In this document: positions 50,091 to 58,844 of the stretch, one piece after another
Numbering within the stretch: position 1 is the first letter of the stretch
Layout of the letters: every line of letters begins with the position of its first letter
From: Cetobacterium somerae
GTDB taxonomy: Bacteria; Fusobacteriota; Fusobacteriia; Fusobacteriales; Fusobacteriaceae
DNA: 64,000 nt
Assembly: GCF_022430525.1 (NCBI RefSeq)
Contig: NZ_CP092522.1
Span: forward strand, 1 to 64,000
Direction of reading: 5' to 3'
Notes under the pieces: model-generated
Databases searched by the model: none
The model's input: the letters and a program-made list of their open reading frames with translations, nothing else
Told to the model about the DNA's origin: nothing
Made by a program: the position numbers and the translations under genes

Positions 50091-51152
50091 CTAAATCTCC
50101 CTCACTTTATCGTTATTATTAAGAAGATATTGTCCTTGAACAACAACTTTATCTCCTTCTTTAAAATTCTCAAAATATATTTCTTGAAGATTTCCTTGAG
50201 AGATACCACGATCAACTTTATAAATAATGGATTGATTGTCACGAATAACTGCAATATATGAGTAAAGATCTTTAATCATAACAGCTTCTTGAGGAACAAA
50301 AAGTCCATTAATTTCCATTTGCTCCATTTCTACTTTACCATACATCCCTTTTAAAATAGATTTGTCATTATTAGGAATTTGTATTTTAATATTATATTTT
50401 TTTGTATTAGTATCAGCAGATAAATTTATTTCACTAACTTTTCCAATAACGGTTTTATCTAAATCTGAAATATAAACTTTAGCTTCTTTTTCAGGAGTTA
50501 TATTTTTAATATCTTCTCCATTTACAGCAATTTTTATTTCCATTATATTATTTTCAATCACAGTTAACAGCTTAGAATTAGAAGATATTTTTTCGTTATT
50601 TTTAATATCCAAATCCGTTATGACTCCAGATATATCAGATTTTACAAAAAGTCTTTTATAATTATCATTGGCTCTTATAAAATTAGCTTCTGCAATTTTT
50701 AATTCACCTAAACTTTGCTCCATATTATTTTTAGATTGAAGATACAGTTCCTCTGAAATAAGTTTCTTTTCAAATAAATTTTTATATTTTTCAAAGGAAA
50801 TCTTAGATGTATTATAATTTGATCTAGATTTAATTAGTGTACCTTCTGCTTCAAAATAGCTAGCTTCAGTAGCCGCATCTGTTAAAGTTAAAATAGTTGT
50901 TTCTGAATTAATTATATCTCCATTTTTATATTTAATATTTTTAGCATAACCTCCAGTAGGAGTTATAATACTAATCTCTTTTAAGGGATTTATATCACCA
51001 TTATAAATTTTAGTATTTTTAATATTTTGGATTTTTAATTCTTGAACCTTAACATCTTTGATAATTTCAGATTTTACCTCTTGAGTAGCTTTTTTATCTT
51101 TACATCCAACTAAAATTAGAGTAAAAAAAAGTGTAAGTAATATTTTATTCAT
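50091..51152 (-). CDS. RND efflux periplasmic adaptor lipoprotein
   Basis: 353 aa. The lipobox LVGC places the lipidated Cys at residue 17. A biotinyl-lipoyl hairpin (TPTGGYAKNIKYKNGDII near 66), an alpha-helical hairpin (about 100-170), a beta-barrel and a membrane-proximal domain (GLFVPQEAVMIKD near 285) occur in the usual order. It bridges the RND pump and the outer-membrane channel. Order in the operon is channel, adaptor, pump, regulator. Confidence 0.92.
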   Translation of the reverse strand: MNKILLTLFFTLILVGCKDKKATQEVKSEIIKDVKVQELKIQNIKNTKIYNGDINPLKEISIITPTGGYAKNIKYKNGDIINSETTILTLTDAATEASYFEAEGTLIKSRSNYNTSKISFEKYKNLFEKKLISEELYLQSKNNMEQSLGELKIAEANFIRANDNYKRLFVKSDISGVITDLDIKNNEKISSNSKLLTVIENNIMEIKIAVNGEDIKNITPEKEAKVYISDLDKTVIGKVSEINLSADTNTKKYNIKIQIPNNDKSILKGMYGKVEMEQMEINGLFVPQEAVMIKDLYSYIAVIRDNQSIIYKVDRGISQGNLQEIYFENFKEGDKVVVQGQYLLNNNDKVREI

Positions 51153-51166
51153 TAAATCCTCCTGTA

Positions 51167-52405
51167 TTATTTTAAAAGTGATAGATATTGTTGATAATAT
51201 AAGAAGTAATCAAGTTGAGAGTTTATATGAGTAATTTGAGCCTCTCGAAGTTGTGATTCACTTTTTAAAAAATCAACAGAGTCAATAATTCTATTAGAAA
51301 ATTTCTCTTTATCAATATTAAATGTTTCAAAAGCTGTTAAAAGAGCCTTTTCATTTGTAATAATAACTTCTTTAGCTGTTATTAAATCTAAATAAGCAGT
51401 TTTAATCTGTTTTTTTAATATCTCTAGTGAATCTATTTTTGAAATTTTTTGCTTTTCAATCTCTAAAGTTGACTCTTTATAACTATCAATGCTACTTCCA
51501 AAGTTAAAAATATCCCATTTAAAAGTAATCCCAACTCTCCATTCCCAGTCATTATTAGATTTTGAAAAACTTGACTCCTCTAAAGATTCATAACCGTACT
51601 CTAAATCTACTTTAGGAAGGAAACTGCTTCGATTACTTTTGGAATTATACTCACTAATTAAAATATTTTTATCTAGTTTTTTAGAAAGAGTACTATTTGA
51701 TAAAGCTCTTTCAGTATCTTTTTTTAAATCAATATTTATTGGCATAAAATTTGAAAAATTCATTTCTTTTAAAGTTATATTTTCTTCAATATTTAACCCT
51801 AAAAGATTTTTTAAAGTAAGTTCTTGAGCAATAATATTATTTTTAATTTTAAGGATTGATGTTTCAGTTTGATATAATGATGTTTCAATTTTCAAAACTT
51901 CACTTTTATCGATAAGACTAAGATTGTAAAATTCTTGTTGTTTTTTTAATTCTTCTTGTTTCTCTTTTTGAGAAGTCTTATATACATTCAAAGTTTTCTT
52001 AAGTTGAAGACAGTTAATATAAGTTTGAATAACATCTAACTCTAAATTAATATTTTGAGTAGTATAGTTATTTTCTTCAAACTCTCTAAGAGCTTTACTA
52101 CTTTTAATATTATAGTAAAGTTCACCACCTGTAAAAATAGGCTGTGATAAATAAATACCATTTTGAAAAGAACTATTTAAGTTTTTTGATTCATCATGAT
52201 CAATGTACATAGTTTGTGCTCTAAGAGAGGGAAGAGCATTTTTAATTTTTACATTTTCATTTAATTTTTTTTGTTTTACAGTAATATTTTTTTCTTTGAG
52301 TTGTCGGTTGTTTTTTTTAGCTAAATCAATAGATTTATCCAATGTTAACTCTATAGAAAAAGTAACTATATTTAATGTTAAAAATAGTAGTAGATATTTT
52401 TTCAT
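51167..52405 (-). CDS. TolC-family outer-membrane channel
   Basis: 412 aa with signal peptide (MKKYLLLFLTLNIVTFSIE) and two structural repeats of long helices (about 20-210 and 220-412). Typical segments are LTLDKSIDLAKKNNRQLK, LDVIQTYINCLQLKK and LPKVDLEYGYESLE. It forms the outer-membrane exit duct of the pump. AAGGAGAAAC precedes the ATG. First gene of the operon. Confidence 0.92.
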   Translation of the reverse strand: MKKYLLLFLTLNIVTFSIELTLDKSIDLAKKNNRQLKEKNITVKQKKLNENVKIKNALPSLRAQTMYIDHDESKNLNSSFQNGIYLSQPIFTGGELYYNIKSSKALREFEENNYTTQNINLELDVIQTYINCLQLKKTLNVYKTSQKEKQEELKKQQEFYNLSLIDKSEVLKIETSLYQTETSILKIKNNIIAQELTLKNLLGLNIEENITLKEMNFSNFMPINIDLKKDTERALSNSTLSKKLDKNILISEYNSKSNRSSFLPKVDLEYGYESLEESSFSKSNNDWEWRVGITFKWDIFNFGSSIDSYKESTLEIEKQKISKIDSLEILKKQIKTAYLDLITAKEVIITNEKALLTAFETFNIDKEKFSNRIIDSVDFLKSESQLREAQITHINSQLDYFLYYQQYLSLLK

Positions 52406-52442
52406 AGTTTCTCCTTATTAAAAATTAATTTCACAATATGAG

Positions 52443-52473
52443 ATTATAAACTATAAAGTAAGTTGAGAGTCAA
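52443..52473 (-). promoter_or_regulatory. MerR-type promoter of the RND efflux operon
   Basis: On the minus strand TTGACT (52473-52468) and TATAAT (52448-52443) are 19 bp apart, with the imperfect dyad ACTCTCAACT-T-ACTTTATAGT (seven of ten positions) in the spacer. The outer bases TTGACTCT...AGTTTATAAT are the same as in the MATE promoter at 18962-18992. A Fur-like ATTTAGATAATCAAAATAA lies just upstream (52477-52495). Confidence 0.82.
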
Positions 52474-52512
52474 GAAATTTAGATAATCAAAATAATAAAA
52501 ATAGAACTTTAT

Positions 52513-52542
52513 TTGACAAAATGAATTTTAATAGGGTATATA
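52513..52542 (+). promoter_or_regulatory. Promoter of the tryptophanase operon
   Basis: TTGACA (52513-52518), an 18-bp spacer and TATATA (52537-52542). Transcription should begin near 52549, about 90 bases before the tnaA start. Confidence 0.8.
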
Positions 52543-52552
52543 AAGTTACTAA

Positions 52553-52634
52553 GAATTTGAATAAAATTCTAAAGAGGAAATACCGTCCGCCTATCTGAAA
52601 ACAGATGACCGGGGTAGACTAAAAACGGAGGTAT
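52553..52634 (+). promoter_or_regulatory. Structured leader of tnaA that can sequester the SD (riboswitch-like)
   Basis: A first hairpin (AGAATTT/AAATTCT, about 52553-52570) is followed by ATACCGTCCG (52580-52589), which pairs with CGGAGGTAT (52626-52634) leaving one bulged G; the SD GGAGGT is inside the 3' arm. The enclosed part holds an inner hairpin TATCTG-AAAA-CAGATGA and the purine-rich GACCGGGGTAGAC. GC content of this stretch is far above its surroundings. I cannot assign it to a known riboswitch class. Confidence 0.7.
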
Positions 52635-52640
52635 AACGTT

Positions 52641-54038
52641 ATGGCTATCAAGTATGTTCCAGAACCATTTAGAATTAAAATGGTTGAAACAATTAAAATG
52701 ACTACACCAGAAGAGAGAGCAGAAAAAATTAAAGAGGCTAATTATAATCTTTTTAATTTAAGAGGAGAGGATGTTTACATTGATTTATTAACGGATTCAG
52801 GAACTAATGCAATGAGTCAAGATCAATGGGCAGGGGTAATGAGAGGTGATGAAGCGTATGCAGGAGCTTCAAGTTATTTTAAATTAGTAAATACTGCTAA
52901 GGATATTTTTGGATATGAATTTATTCAACCAGTGCATCAAGGAAGAGCAGCAGAAAAAGTGTTATTTCCAACTTTTTTAAAGTCAGGACAATATGCAATT
53001 TCAAATATGTTTTTTGATACAACAAGAGCACATGTTATACTAGCAGGAGCAAGACCTTTAGATTGTGTAGTCCCAGAGGCAAAAGATCCAGGTAAAAGAT
53101 CTAAATTTAAAGGAAATATGGATGTTGAAAAAATGGAAAAATTAATACAGGAGTATGGCCCGGAAAAAATAGGATTAGTAGTATTGACTATTACAAATAA
53201 CTCTGCTGGTGGACAACCTGTTTCAATGAAAAATGCTCGAGAAGTCGCAGCTATTTGTAAAAAATATAATATACCATTAAATATAGATGCAGCACGTTAT
53301 GCAGAAAATGCATATTTTATAAAAAGAGATGAGCCTGAATGTGCAAACATGTCGATAAAAGATATAATAAAAGAGATGTTTTCTTATGCAGATTTCTTCA
53401 CTATGTCAGCAAAAAAAGATACAATAGTTAATATGGGAGGACTAATAGGAGTAAAGAATGCTGTAGAAAATGCAGATATGATCTTAAAAATAAAAGCAAA
53501 TTGTATAAGTTTTGAAGGATTTACAACTTATGGAGGACTTTCGGGAAGAGATTTAGAAGCACTGGCTATAGGATTATTAGAAGGAATTGATGAAAACTTT
53601 TTAAGATATAGAATTGGACAGATGGAGTATTTAGCTTCTCGTCTTGATGATGCAGGAATTATATATCAATCTCCAGTTGGTGGACACGGTGTATTTGTAG
53701 ATGCTTCAAAAATTTTCCCAAATATACCATTTAATGAGTTTCCAGGGCAAGTCTTAGCTATAGAACTTTATAAAGAAGCTGGAATTAGAAGTTGTGATAT
53801 AGGATCTTACATGTTAGGAAATGATCCAGATACAAATGAGCAATTAGAAGCAGATTTTGAATTTACAAGACTTGCTATTCCTAGAAGAGTTTACACACAA
53901 GCTCATTTAGATGTAATAGCAGATGCTCTAATAGCGATAAAAGAGAGAGCTCATGAAATCACAAGAGGATATAGAATAACTTGGGAACCACCGATATTAA
54001 GACACTTCCAAGCTTCCCTAGAGATTATAGAAGATTAA
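52641..54038 (+). CDS. tnaA: Tryptophanase
   Basis: 465 aa, cytoplasmic PLP enzyme that splits tryptophan into indole, pyruvate and ammonia. The PLP lysine lies in TMSAKKDT near residue 255. Tryptophanase is preferred to tyrosine phenol-lyase because the active-site stretch reads FFDTTRAH (Asp, as in TnaA, where tyrosine phenol-lyase has Thr) and because DIGSYMLGN has Ile-Gly where tyrosine phenol-lyase carries its substrate-binding Arg. ACGGAGG precedes the ATG and is within a leader stem. A sodium-coupled amino-acid transporter follows after 21 bases. Confidence 0.9.
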   Translation: MAIKYVPEPFRIKMVETIKMTTPEERAEKIKEANYNLFNLRGEDVYIDLLTDSGTNAMSQDQWAGVMRGDEAYAGASSYFKLVNTAKDIFGYEFIQPVHQGRAAEKVLFPTFLKSGQYAISNMFFDTTRAHVILAGARPLDCVVPEAKDPGKRSKFKGNMDVEKMEKLIQEYGPEKIGLVVLTITNNSAGGQPVSMKNAREVAAICKKYNIPLNIDAARYAENAYFIKRDEPECANMSIKDIIKEMFSYADFFTMSAKKDTIVNMGGLIGVKNAVENADMILKIKANCISFEGFTTYGGLSGRDLEALAIGLLEGIDENFLRYRIGQMEYLASRLDDAGIIYQSPVGGHGVFVDASKIFPNIPFNEFPGQVLAIELYKEAGIRSCDIGSYMLGNDPDTNEQLEADFEFTRLAIPRRVYTQAHLDVIADALIAIKERAHEITRGYRITWEPPILRHFQASLEIIED

Positions 54039-54059
54039 AAAATAGTCTAGGGAGGGTTA

Positions 54060-55409
54060 ATGGAAGATATAAAGAATAGTGTAGAAACGGTTTTAATAGA
54101 TGATAATAATAGAGATGGTTTTAAATCAAAATTTGGATTTATTTTAGCTTGTATTGGTTCAGCAGTTGGAATGGGAAATATTTGGATGTTTCCATATAGA
54201 GTTGGGCAATTTGGAGGAGCAGCATTTCTTATTCCGTATTTTACATTTGTTCTTTTAATAGGATTTACAGGAGTAATAGGTGAAATGACACTAGGGCGTT
54301 CTATGGGAACTGGCCCACTTGGAGCTTTTGAAAAAGCTTTTAAACAAAGAGGACTAAAAGGAGGAACAATAATAGGATTAATACCTGTTATAGGATCGTT
54401 AGCTATAGCCATTGGATATGCTATAGTTGTTGGTTGGATATTAAGGTATTGTGTTGCCTCTCTTTCAGGAGTAATCATTGAATCACAACCAGGTCCTTAC
54501 TTTGGAGCTTTAGCTTCAGATTTTGGGAGTATACCTTGGCATATAGCAGGTTTATTACTAACTTTTTCATTAATGGCTATGGGAATAGCAGGAGGAATCG
54601 AAAAAGTAAATAAAATATTGATGCCAGCATTTTTTGGATTATTTTTATTTTTAGCTATTAGAATATATATGTTACCGGGGGCGGAACAAGGCTATAGCTA
54701 CTTATTTAATCCAGATTGGTCAGCTCTTAAAGATATGAGAACTTGGGTTTTTGCTTTAGGACAAGCATTTTTTTCCTTATCTTTAGCTGGATCAGGAACT
54801 GTTGTTTACGGAAGTTATTTAAGTAAAAATGAAGATATAGTTAATTCAGCTTTAAATGTTTCTTTCTTTGATACATGTGCGGCAATGTTGGCTGCACTTG
54901 TAGTTATTCCAGCGGTATTTGCTTATGGACTTGAGCCTGGGGCAGGTCCAGGTCTTATGTTTGTTACTCTTCCTACAGTATTTCAAAATATGCCTGGTGG
55001 ACAAATAATTGCTATAGTATTTTTTATAGCAGTGTTATTTGCAGGAGTAACTTCTCTTATGAATTTATTTGAAACTCCTGTTGAAGCTTTACAAAGTCGC
55101 TTGGGATTATCAAGATTAAAATCTATTGGAATTGTTGCGGTAGTTTCATTTATAGTTGGAGTTTTTCTTGAAGGAGATGGATTATCTCCATGGATGGATT
55201 TTGTTTCGATATATATAATTCCATTAGGTGCACTTTTAGCAGGACTTGTAATCTATTGGATTTGTAAATCTGGATTTGCAAGAGAACAAGTACAAATTGG
55301 AAGAGAAAAAAAAGTTGGAGCTTGGTTTGAACCAGTAACAAAATATTTATTTTGTGGAATAGCAATAATAGTTTATATTATGGGAATTCTTTATGGAGGA
55401 ATAGGATAA
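54060..55409 (+). CDS. Sodium-dependent amino-acid symporter, NSS family
   Basis: 449 aa, eleven to twelve membrane segments. The NSS signature SKFGFILACIGSAVGMGNIWMFPYR (residues about 22-46, the Na+ and substrate site) and GGAAFLIPYF follow each other as in TnaT, a tryptophan transporter, and MhsT. Co-transcribed with tryptophanase, it very probably imports tryptophan as the substrate. AGGGAGGG precedes the ATG. Confidence 0.92.
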   Translation: MEDIKNSVETVLIDDNNRDGFKSKFGFILACIGSAVGMGNIWMFPYRVGQFGGAAFLIPYFTFVLLIGFTGVIGEMTLGRSMGTGPLGAFEKAFKQRGLKGGTIIGLIPVIGSLAIAIGYAIVVGWILRYCVASLSGVIIESQPGPYFGALASDFGSIPWHIAGLLLTFSLMAMGIAGGIEKVNKILMPAFFGLFLFLAIRIYMLPGAEQGYSYLFNPDWSALKDMRTWVFALGQAFFSLSLAGSGTVVYGSYLSKNEDIVNSALNVSFFDTCAAMLAALVVIPAVFAYGLEPGAGPGLMFVTLPTVFQNMPGGQIIAIVFFIAVLFAGVTSLMNLFETPVEALQSRLGLSRLKSIGIVAVVSFIVGVFLEGDGLSPWMDFVSIYIIPLGALLAGLVIYWICKSGFAREQVQIGREKKVGAWFEPVTKYLFCGIAIIVYIMGILYGGIG

Positions 55410-55430
55410 AGTAATATTTAAATATAATCA

Positions 55431-55467
55431 AAGGTTGTAGAAATGAAAATTTCTGCAACTTTTTTTG
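55431..55467 (+). terminator. Terminator of the tnaA operon
   Basis: AAGTTGCAGAAAT-type arms (GTTGTAGAAAT/ATTTCTGCAAC with one G-T pair) and a run of seven T. Confidence 0.88.
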
Positions 55468-55508
55468 TTAAGATGGTATAATATAAAAAAATAAATTGGA
55501 GGAAAATT

Positions 55509-55817
55509 GTGGAGAATAAAATTTTAAATGATAAAGTAAAAGAAAAAAGATTTGAATTGATATTAAGAATATTTGATAAAATTGATTTTCAAAGAATTGA
55601 AGTTCCTGAAGAATATAGTGAAGATACTTTTTTTGATTTTTTAAAATGGAAAATAGGGACAAGTATATCTTTTAGATATGATAAACAATTAAATTTTATA
55701 TATAGTCAAAAAAATGAAGGTTTACAGGAAAAGCTACTAAAAAATTTAGAATATGATTTTAGACAGGAACAGTTTGAAATTTTGTCAAATATCTATTTTG
55801 AATTCGGAAAAAAATAA
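55509..55817 (+). CDS. Hypothetical protein, 102 aa
   Basis: A GTG start at 55509 lies after TTGGAGG. The product is soluble and charged (ENKILNDKVKEKRFELILRI at the N-terminus; LKWKIGTSISFRYDKQLNFI in the middle), with a probable helix-beta-helix plan. It is upstream of adenine deaminase by 51 bases and may be co-transcribed. No family recognised; the start codon and SD support it as real. Confidence 0.68.
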   Translation: MENKILNDKVKEKRFELILRIFDKIDFQRIEVPEEYSEDTFFDFLKWKIGTSISFRYDKQLNFIYSQKNEGLQEKLLKNLEYDFRQEQFEILSNIYFEFGKK

Positions 55818-55868
55818 AGGTAACAAAGGCTCTTTACAGTAAAAAAGTTATAAAAAAGGAGTGATGAT

Positions 55869-57656
55869 ATGAAGCTTCAAGAACGTAAAGAGTTGGTAGA
55901 GGTTGCCCTAGGAAAAAGAGCAGCTGATTTAGTTTTAACAAATGGAAATCTTATAAATGTTTTTACTGGAGAAATTTATAAAGCAAATATTTATATTTAT
56001 AAAGAGTATATAGCTAATGTAATACCTATAGAAGAAGATACTTTTATTATAGGAGAAAATATTGTAGATTTAAAAGATAAGTATGTGGCTCCAGGGTTTA
56101 TTGATTCGCATGTTCATATAGAGAGTAGTCATTTAACTCCTAATAATTTTGCAAAAGTTGTTATACCTAAGGGAACAACGACTATAATTGCTGATCCTCA
56201 TGAAATCGCAAATGTTTTGGGAATAGATGGAGTAAAATATATGATTGAAAAATCAAAAGGATTACCAATGAATCAATATTTTTTAATTCCTTCTTGTGTT
56301 CCTTCTGTATTAGGATTAGAAAATGCAGGAGCTGAATTTGCACCAAATGATATAAAAAATATGTTTAATTTAGAACGAGTTTTAGGACTTGGAGAAGTAA
56401 TGGATTTTATGGGAGTAATAAATCAAAGCAAAAGAATGACAAAAATAATAGATGTTGCAATAAGAAAGGGAGTTTTTGTACAGGGGCACGCTCCTGGTCT
56501 AAAAGGTAAAGCTTTAGCAGGTTATATTTGTGGGGGACCAATATCATGTCATGAATCTACAGATGGAACAGAAGCTTTAGATAAGTTGAGAAAAGGGATG
56601 TTTTTAGATGCGAGAGAAAGTTCAATTTCTAAAAATATAGCAAACATAGTAAAAGTAATAAAAACAATAAAAGCACCTAGAAATTTAACTCTATGTACTG
56701 ATGATAGAGAGGCTGGAGATCTTTTAAAAGAAGGAAGTGTTAATCATTGTGCAAAGGTAGCTGTAAAAGCCGGATTAGATGCTATAGATGCAATAAAAGC
56801 AATAACTTTGAATCCTGCTCAAGAATACAAATTGGATAAAATAGGAGCTATTGCACCAGGTTATTTTGCAGATATAGCAGTATTAGATAGTATTAGGGAT
56901 TTTAATGTGGTAAAAACTTTTTTTAAAGGAAAGTTAGTAGCAAAAGATGGAAAGCTAATAGAAGAAATTACTTCTAAAATTTTAGAAGTAGAAGAGTTAA
57001 ATAGCATTCATTTAAAAAATCTTAAATTAGAAGATTTTATGATAAAAGCTCCAATAGAAAATGGAGAGCTCGAAATAGAAGCTCTTGTTTATTTAAATAA
57101 AAATGATTTATTAACAGAAAGAAAAAAATTGAAAGTAAAAGTTTTAAATGAGTATGTTGATATTTCAGATTCTCCAGAATTAAATTATGTTGCGATAATA
57201 AATAGGCATAAGAAGATTGATAATATCTCACTTGGAGTAGTAAAAAATTTTCATTTAAAAAAAGGAGCAGTAGGAACAACCTATTCCCACGATAGTCATA
57301 ATTTAACAATTATATATAATAATCCATTGGAAGCACTAATAATATCTGAAAAAATAAAAGAAATAGGAGGTGGTATTGTAGTTGCAGAGAAAGCAAAGGT
57401 TTTAAAAGAATTACATTTACCAATAGCAGGAATGTTATCTAAAAATTCAGCAGAAGTTTTATCAGATGAAATAAAAGAAATGAATTCTATTTTAAAAGAA
57501 ATGGGAATAGAGGCTGAGTCACCTATAACTAGACCTAGTACAATTGCATTGATAGTTATACCAGATGTAAAAATAAGTGATTTGGGCTTAATTGATGTAA
57601 AAACTCAAGAAATTATAAAGTTATTTGATGAACACGGTATAAATAATATATTTTAA
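55869..57656 (+). CDS. ade: Adenine deaminase
   Basis: 595 aa. Converts adenine to hypoxanthine with release of ammonia, a salvage and nitrogen-scavenging step. The amidohydrolase metal motif GFIDSHVHIESSHL is near residue 78-91, ADPHEIANVLG near 110, QGHAPGLKG near 205, and the catalytic Asp in LCTDDREAGDLL near 280. The long C-terminal domain (about 400-595, with GAVGTTYSHDSHNL) is characteristic of the bacterial AdeC type. AAAGGAGTG precedes the ATG. It is followed after 16 bases by a DsrE-like gene. Confidence 0.95.
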   Translation: MKLQERKELVEVALGKRAADLVLTNGNLINVFTGEIYKANIYIYKEYIANVIPIEEDTFIIGENIVDLKDKYVAPGFIDSHVHIESSHLTPNNFAKVVIPKGTTTIIADPHEIANVLGIDGVKYMIEKSKGLPMNQYFLIPSCVPSVLGLENAGAEFAPNDIKNMFNLERVLGLGEVMDFMGVINQSKRMTKIIDVAIRKGVFVQGHAPGLKGKALAGYICGGPISCHESTDGTEALDKLRKGMFLDARESSISKNIANIVKVIKTIKAPRNLTLCTDDREAGDLLKEGSVNHCAKVAVKAGLDAIDAIKAITLNPAQEYKLDKIGAIAPGYFADIAVLDSIRDFNVVKTFFKGKLVAKDGKLIEEITSKILEVEELNSIHLKNLKLEDFMIKAPIENGELEIEALVYLNKNDLLTERKKLKVKVLNEYVDISDSPELNYVAIINRHKKIDNISLGVVKNFHLKKGAVGTTYSHDSHNLTIIYNNPLEALIISEKIKEIGGGIVVAEKAKVLKELHLPIAGMLSKNSAEVLSDEIKEMNSILKEMGIEAESPITRPSTIALIVIPDVKISDLGLIDVKTQEIIKLFDEHGINNIF

Positions 57657-57672
57657 TTACAAAGGAGAAAAG

Positions 57673-58023
57673 ATGATAGTTAAAGCAGTTTTTGATATTA
57701 ATCAAGAAGAGCGTTGGTCTGTTCTTATAGGAAATTTAAAAAATGTAGTTAATGGAATAAGAGAGTTAGGTTCGGAATATTGTTTAGAAGTAGTTATTAT
57801 GGGGACAGCTATTAATGGTATAAAAAAATTATCAGGTATATTAAAAAAAGAGGAACTGGAAGAATTAGTTGAAAAAAATGTAATATTTTCAGTTTGTAAT
57901 AACACAATGAAAAAATATAATGTAAAAAAGGAAGATCTTTATGATTTTATAAAAGTTGTTCCTGCAGGTGTAATAGAGTTAATTTTGAAGCAACAAGATG
58001 GGTATAGTTATATAAAACCTTAA
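57673..58023 (+). CDS. DsrE-like protein (COG1416 type)
   Basis: 116 aa with alternating strands and helices. The N-terminal MIVKAVFDINQEERWSVLIG and the central LEVVIMGTAINGIKK fit DsrE/DsrF-like small proteins. A cysteine in FSVCNNTMKKY near residue 75 occupies the position used by sulfur-relay relatives. Its link to the upstream adenine deaminase is unknown; they are probably co-transcribed. AAAGGAG precedes the ATG. Confidence 0.78.
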   Translation: MIVKAVFDINQEERWSVLIGNLKNVVNGIRELGSEYCLEVVIMGTAINGIKKLSGILKKEELEELVEKNVIFSVCNNTMKKYNVKKEDLYDFIKVVPAGVIELILKQQDGYSYIKP

Positions 58024-58026
58024 AAT

Positions 58027-58062
58027 AAAATGGCAACCAACTTTTAAATTGGTTGCCATTTT
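58027..58062. terminator. Terminator between the DsrE-like and HAD genes
   Basis: AAAATGGCAACCAA and TTGGTTGCCATTTT form a 14-bp perfect stem between convergent operons. Confidence 0.9.
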
Positions 58063-58064
58063 GC

Positions 58065-58844
58065 TTAAAGATAGTTAATACTATCTAAAATATAACTGGG
58101 TTTATATATGGTGTTAATTTCATTTCCGGTAGCTTCACCACTTAAAACTAAGATTGTATCACAATTGTTTATATTTCCACAGGCTATGTCTGTATATAAT
58201 CGATCTCCTACAATAACAATATCTTTTTTATCCAATCCTAACTTTTCAAGAGCATATTCTAGCATTATAAAATTAGGTTTTCCAAAATAGATTGGTTGCT
58301 TTCCAGTACAAACTTCGATCATATTGCAAATTGCTTTGCAATCTGGAAGATAAACTTTATTTTCAATCGGATAAACTAAATCTTCATTAGCAGCAAAGTA
58401 TTTAATATCTTTTTTTAATAATTGACAAGCAGTTTCAAGTTTTTTAAAATCTAACTCTGTATCTAAAGCGATAATTAATATATCAATATTGTGATTATTA
58501 AAATCAGATATCTCATTTACAACTTGTATTCCTTTATTTCTATATAAATCTTTATATTCTTCAGTTCCAATGATATAAACTTTTTTATCACTATAATTTT
58601 TTTCAATATGTGATAGTAAAACCATTCCTGCAGTTATTATTTCATTTAATTCAGACTCAATTCCAAACTCTTTAAACTTTTCAACATATTTTTTAGGATT
58701 TTTTGATGAATTATTTGTAAAAAAACTTATTTTTTTTCCATTCTTTCTTAACTCTTCTATTTTTTCTTTTGCACCTGGAATCAGAGTGTTTCCAAGTAAG
58801 ATTGTACCATCGATATCAAAAAGATATCCCTTATATTGTTTCAT
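58065..58844 (-). CDS. HAD-IIA family phosphatase (NagD/AraL-like)
   Basis: 259 aa, cytoplasmic. HAD motif I YLFDIDGTILLG near residue 8, motif II SFFTNNSS near 40, and motif III/IV VIVGDRLYTDIACG near 215. The cap region corresponds to subclass IIA, whose members dephosphorylate sugar phosphates, glycerol phosphate or pyridoxal phosphate. It overlaps the upstream TIM-barrel gene by one base (TAATG) and is the last of the ugp-like operon, which points to a phosphorylated sugar or glycerol phosphate substrate. Confidence 0.88.
   Translation of the reverse strand: MKQYKGYLFDIDGTILLGNTLIPGAKEKIEELRKNGKKISFFTNNSSKNPKKYVEKFKEFGIESELNEIITAGMVLLSHIEKNYSDKKVYIIGTEEYKDLYRNKGIQVVNEISDFNNHNIDILIIALDTELDFKKLETACQLLKKDIKYFAANEDLVYPIENKVYLPDCKAICNMIEVCTGKQPIYFGKPNFIMLEYALEKLGLDKKDIVIVGDRLYTDIACGNINNCDTILVLSGEATGNEINTIYKPSYILDSINYL

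Noticed and set aside
49640-50122. 160-codon plus-strand frame opposite the RND pump gene
   Set aside because: Antisense shadow without SD or recognisable domains, fully inside a conserved pump gene.
52557-52598. 13-codon TTG frame ending Arg-Pro-Pro-Ile-stop in the tnaA leader, considered as a TnaC-like peptide
   Set aside because: It has no SD and no Trp codon, and overlaps the stem that sequesters the tnaA SD. The resemblance to the Arg-Pro end of TnaC is too slight to claim.
52641-54038. Tyrosine phenol-lyase instead of tryptophanase
   Set aside because: The residues that distinguish the two (Asp in FFDTT and Ile-Gly in place of the substrate-binding Arg) fit tryptophanase, and the overall N-terminal similarity to tyrosine phenol-lyase is shared by both families.
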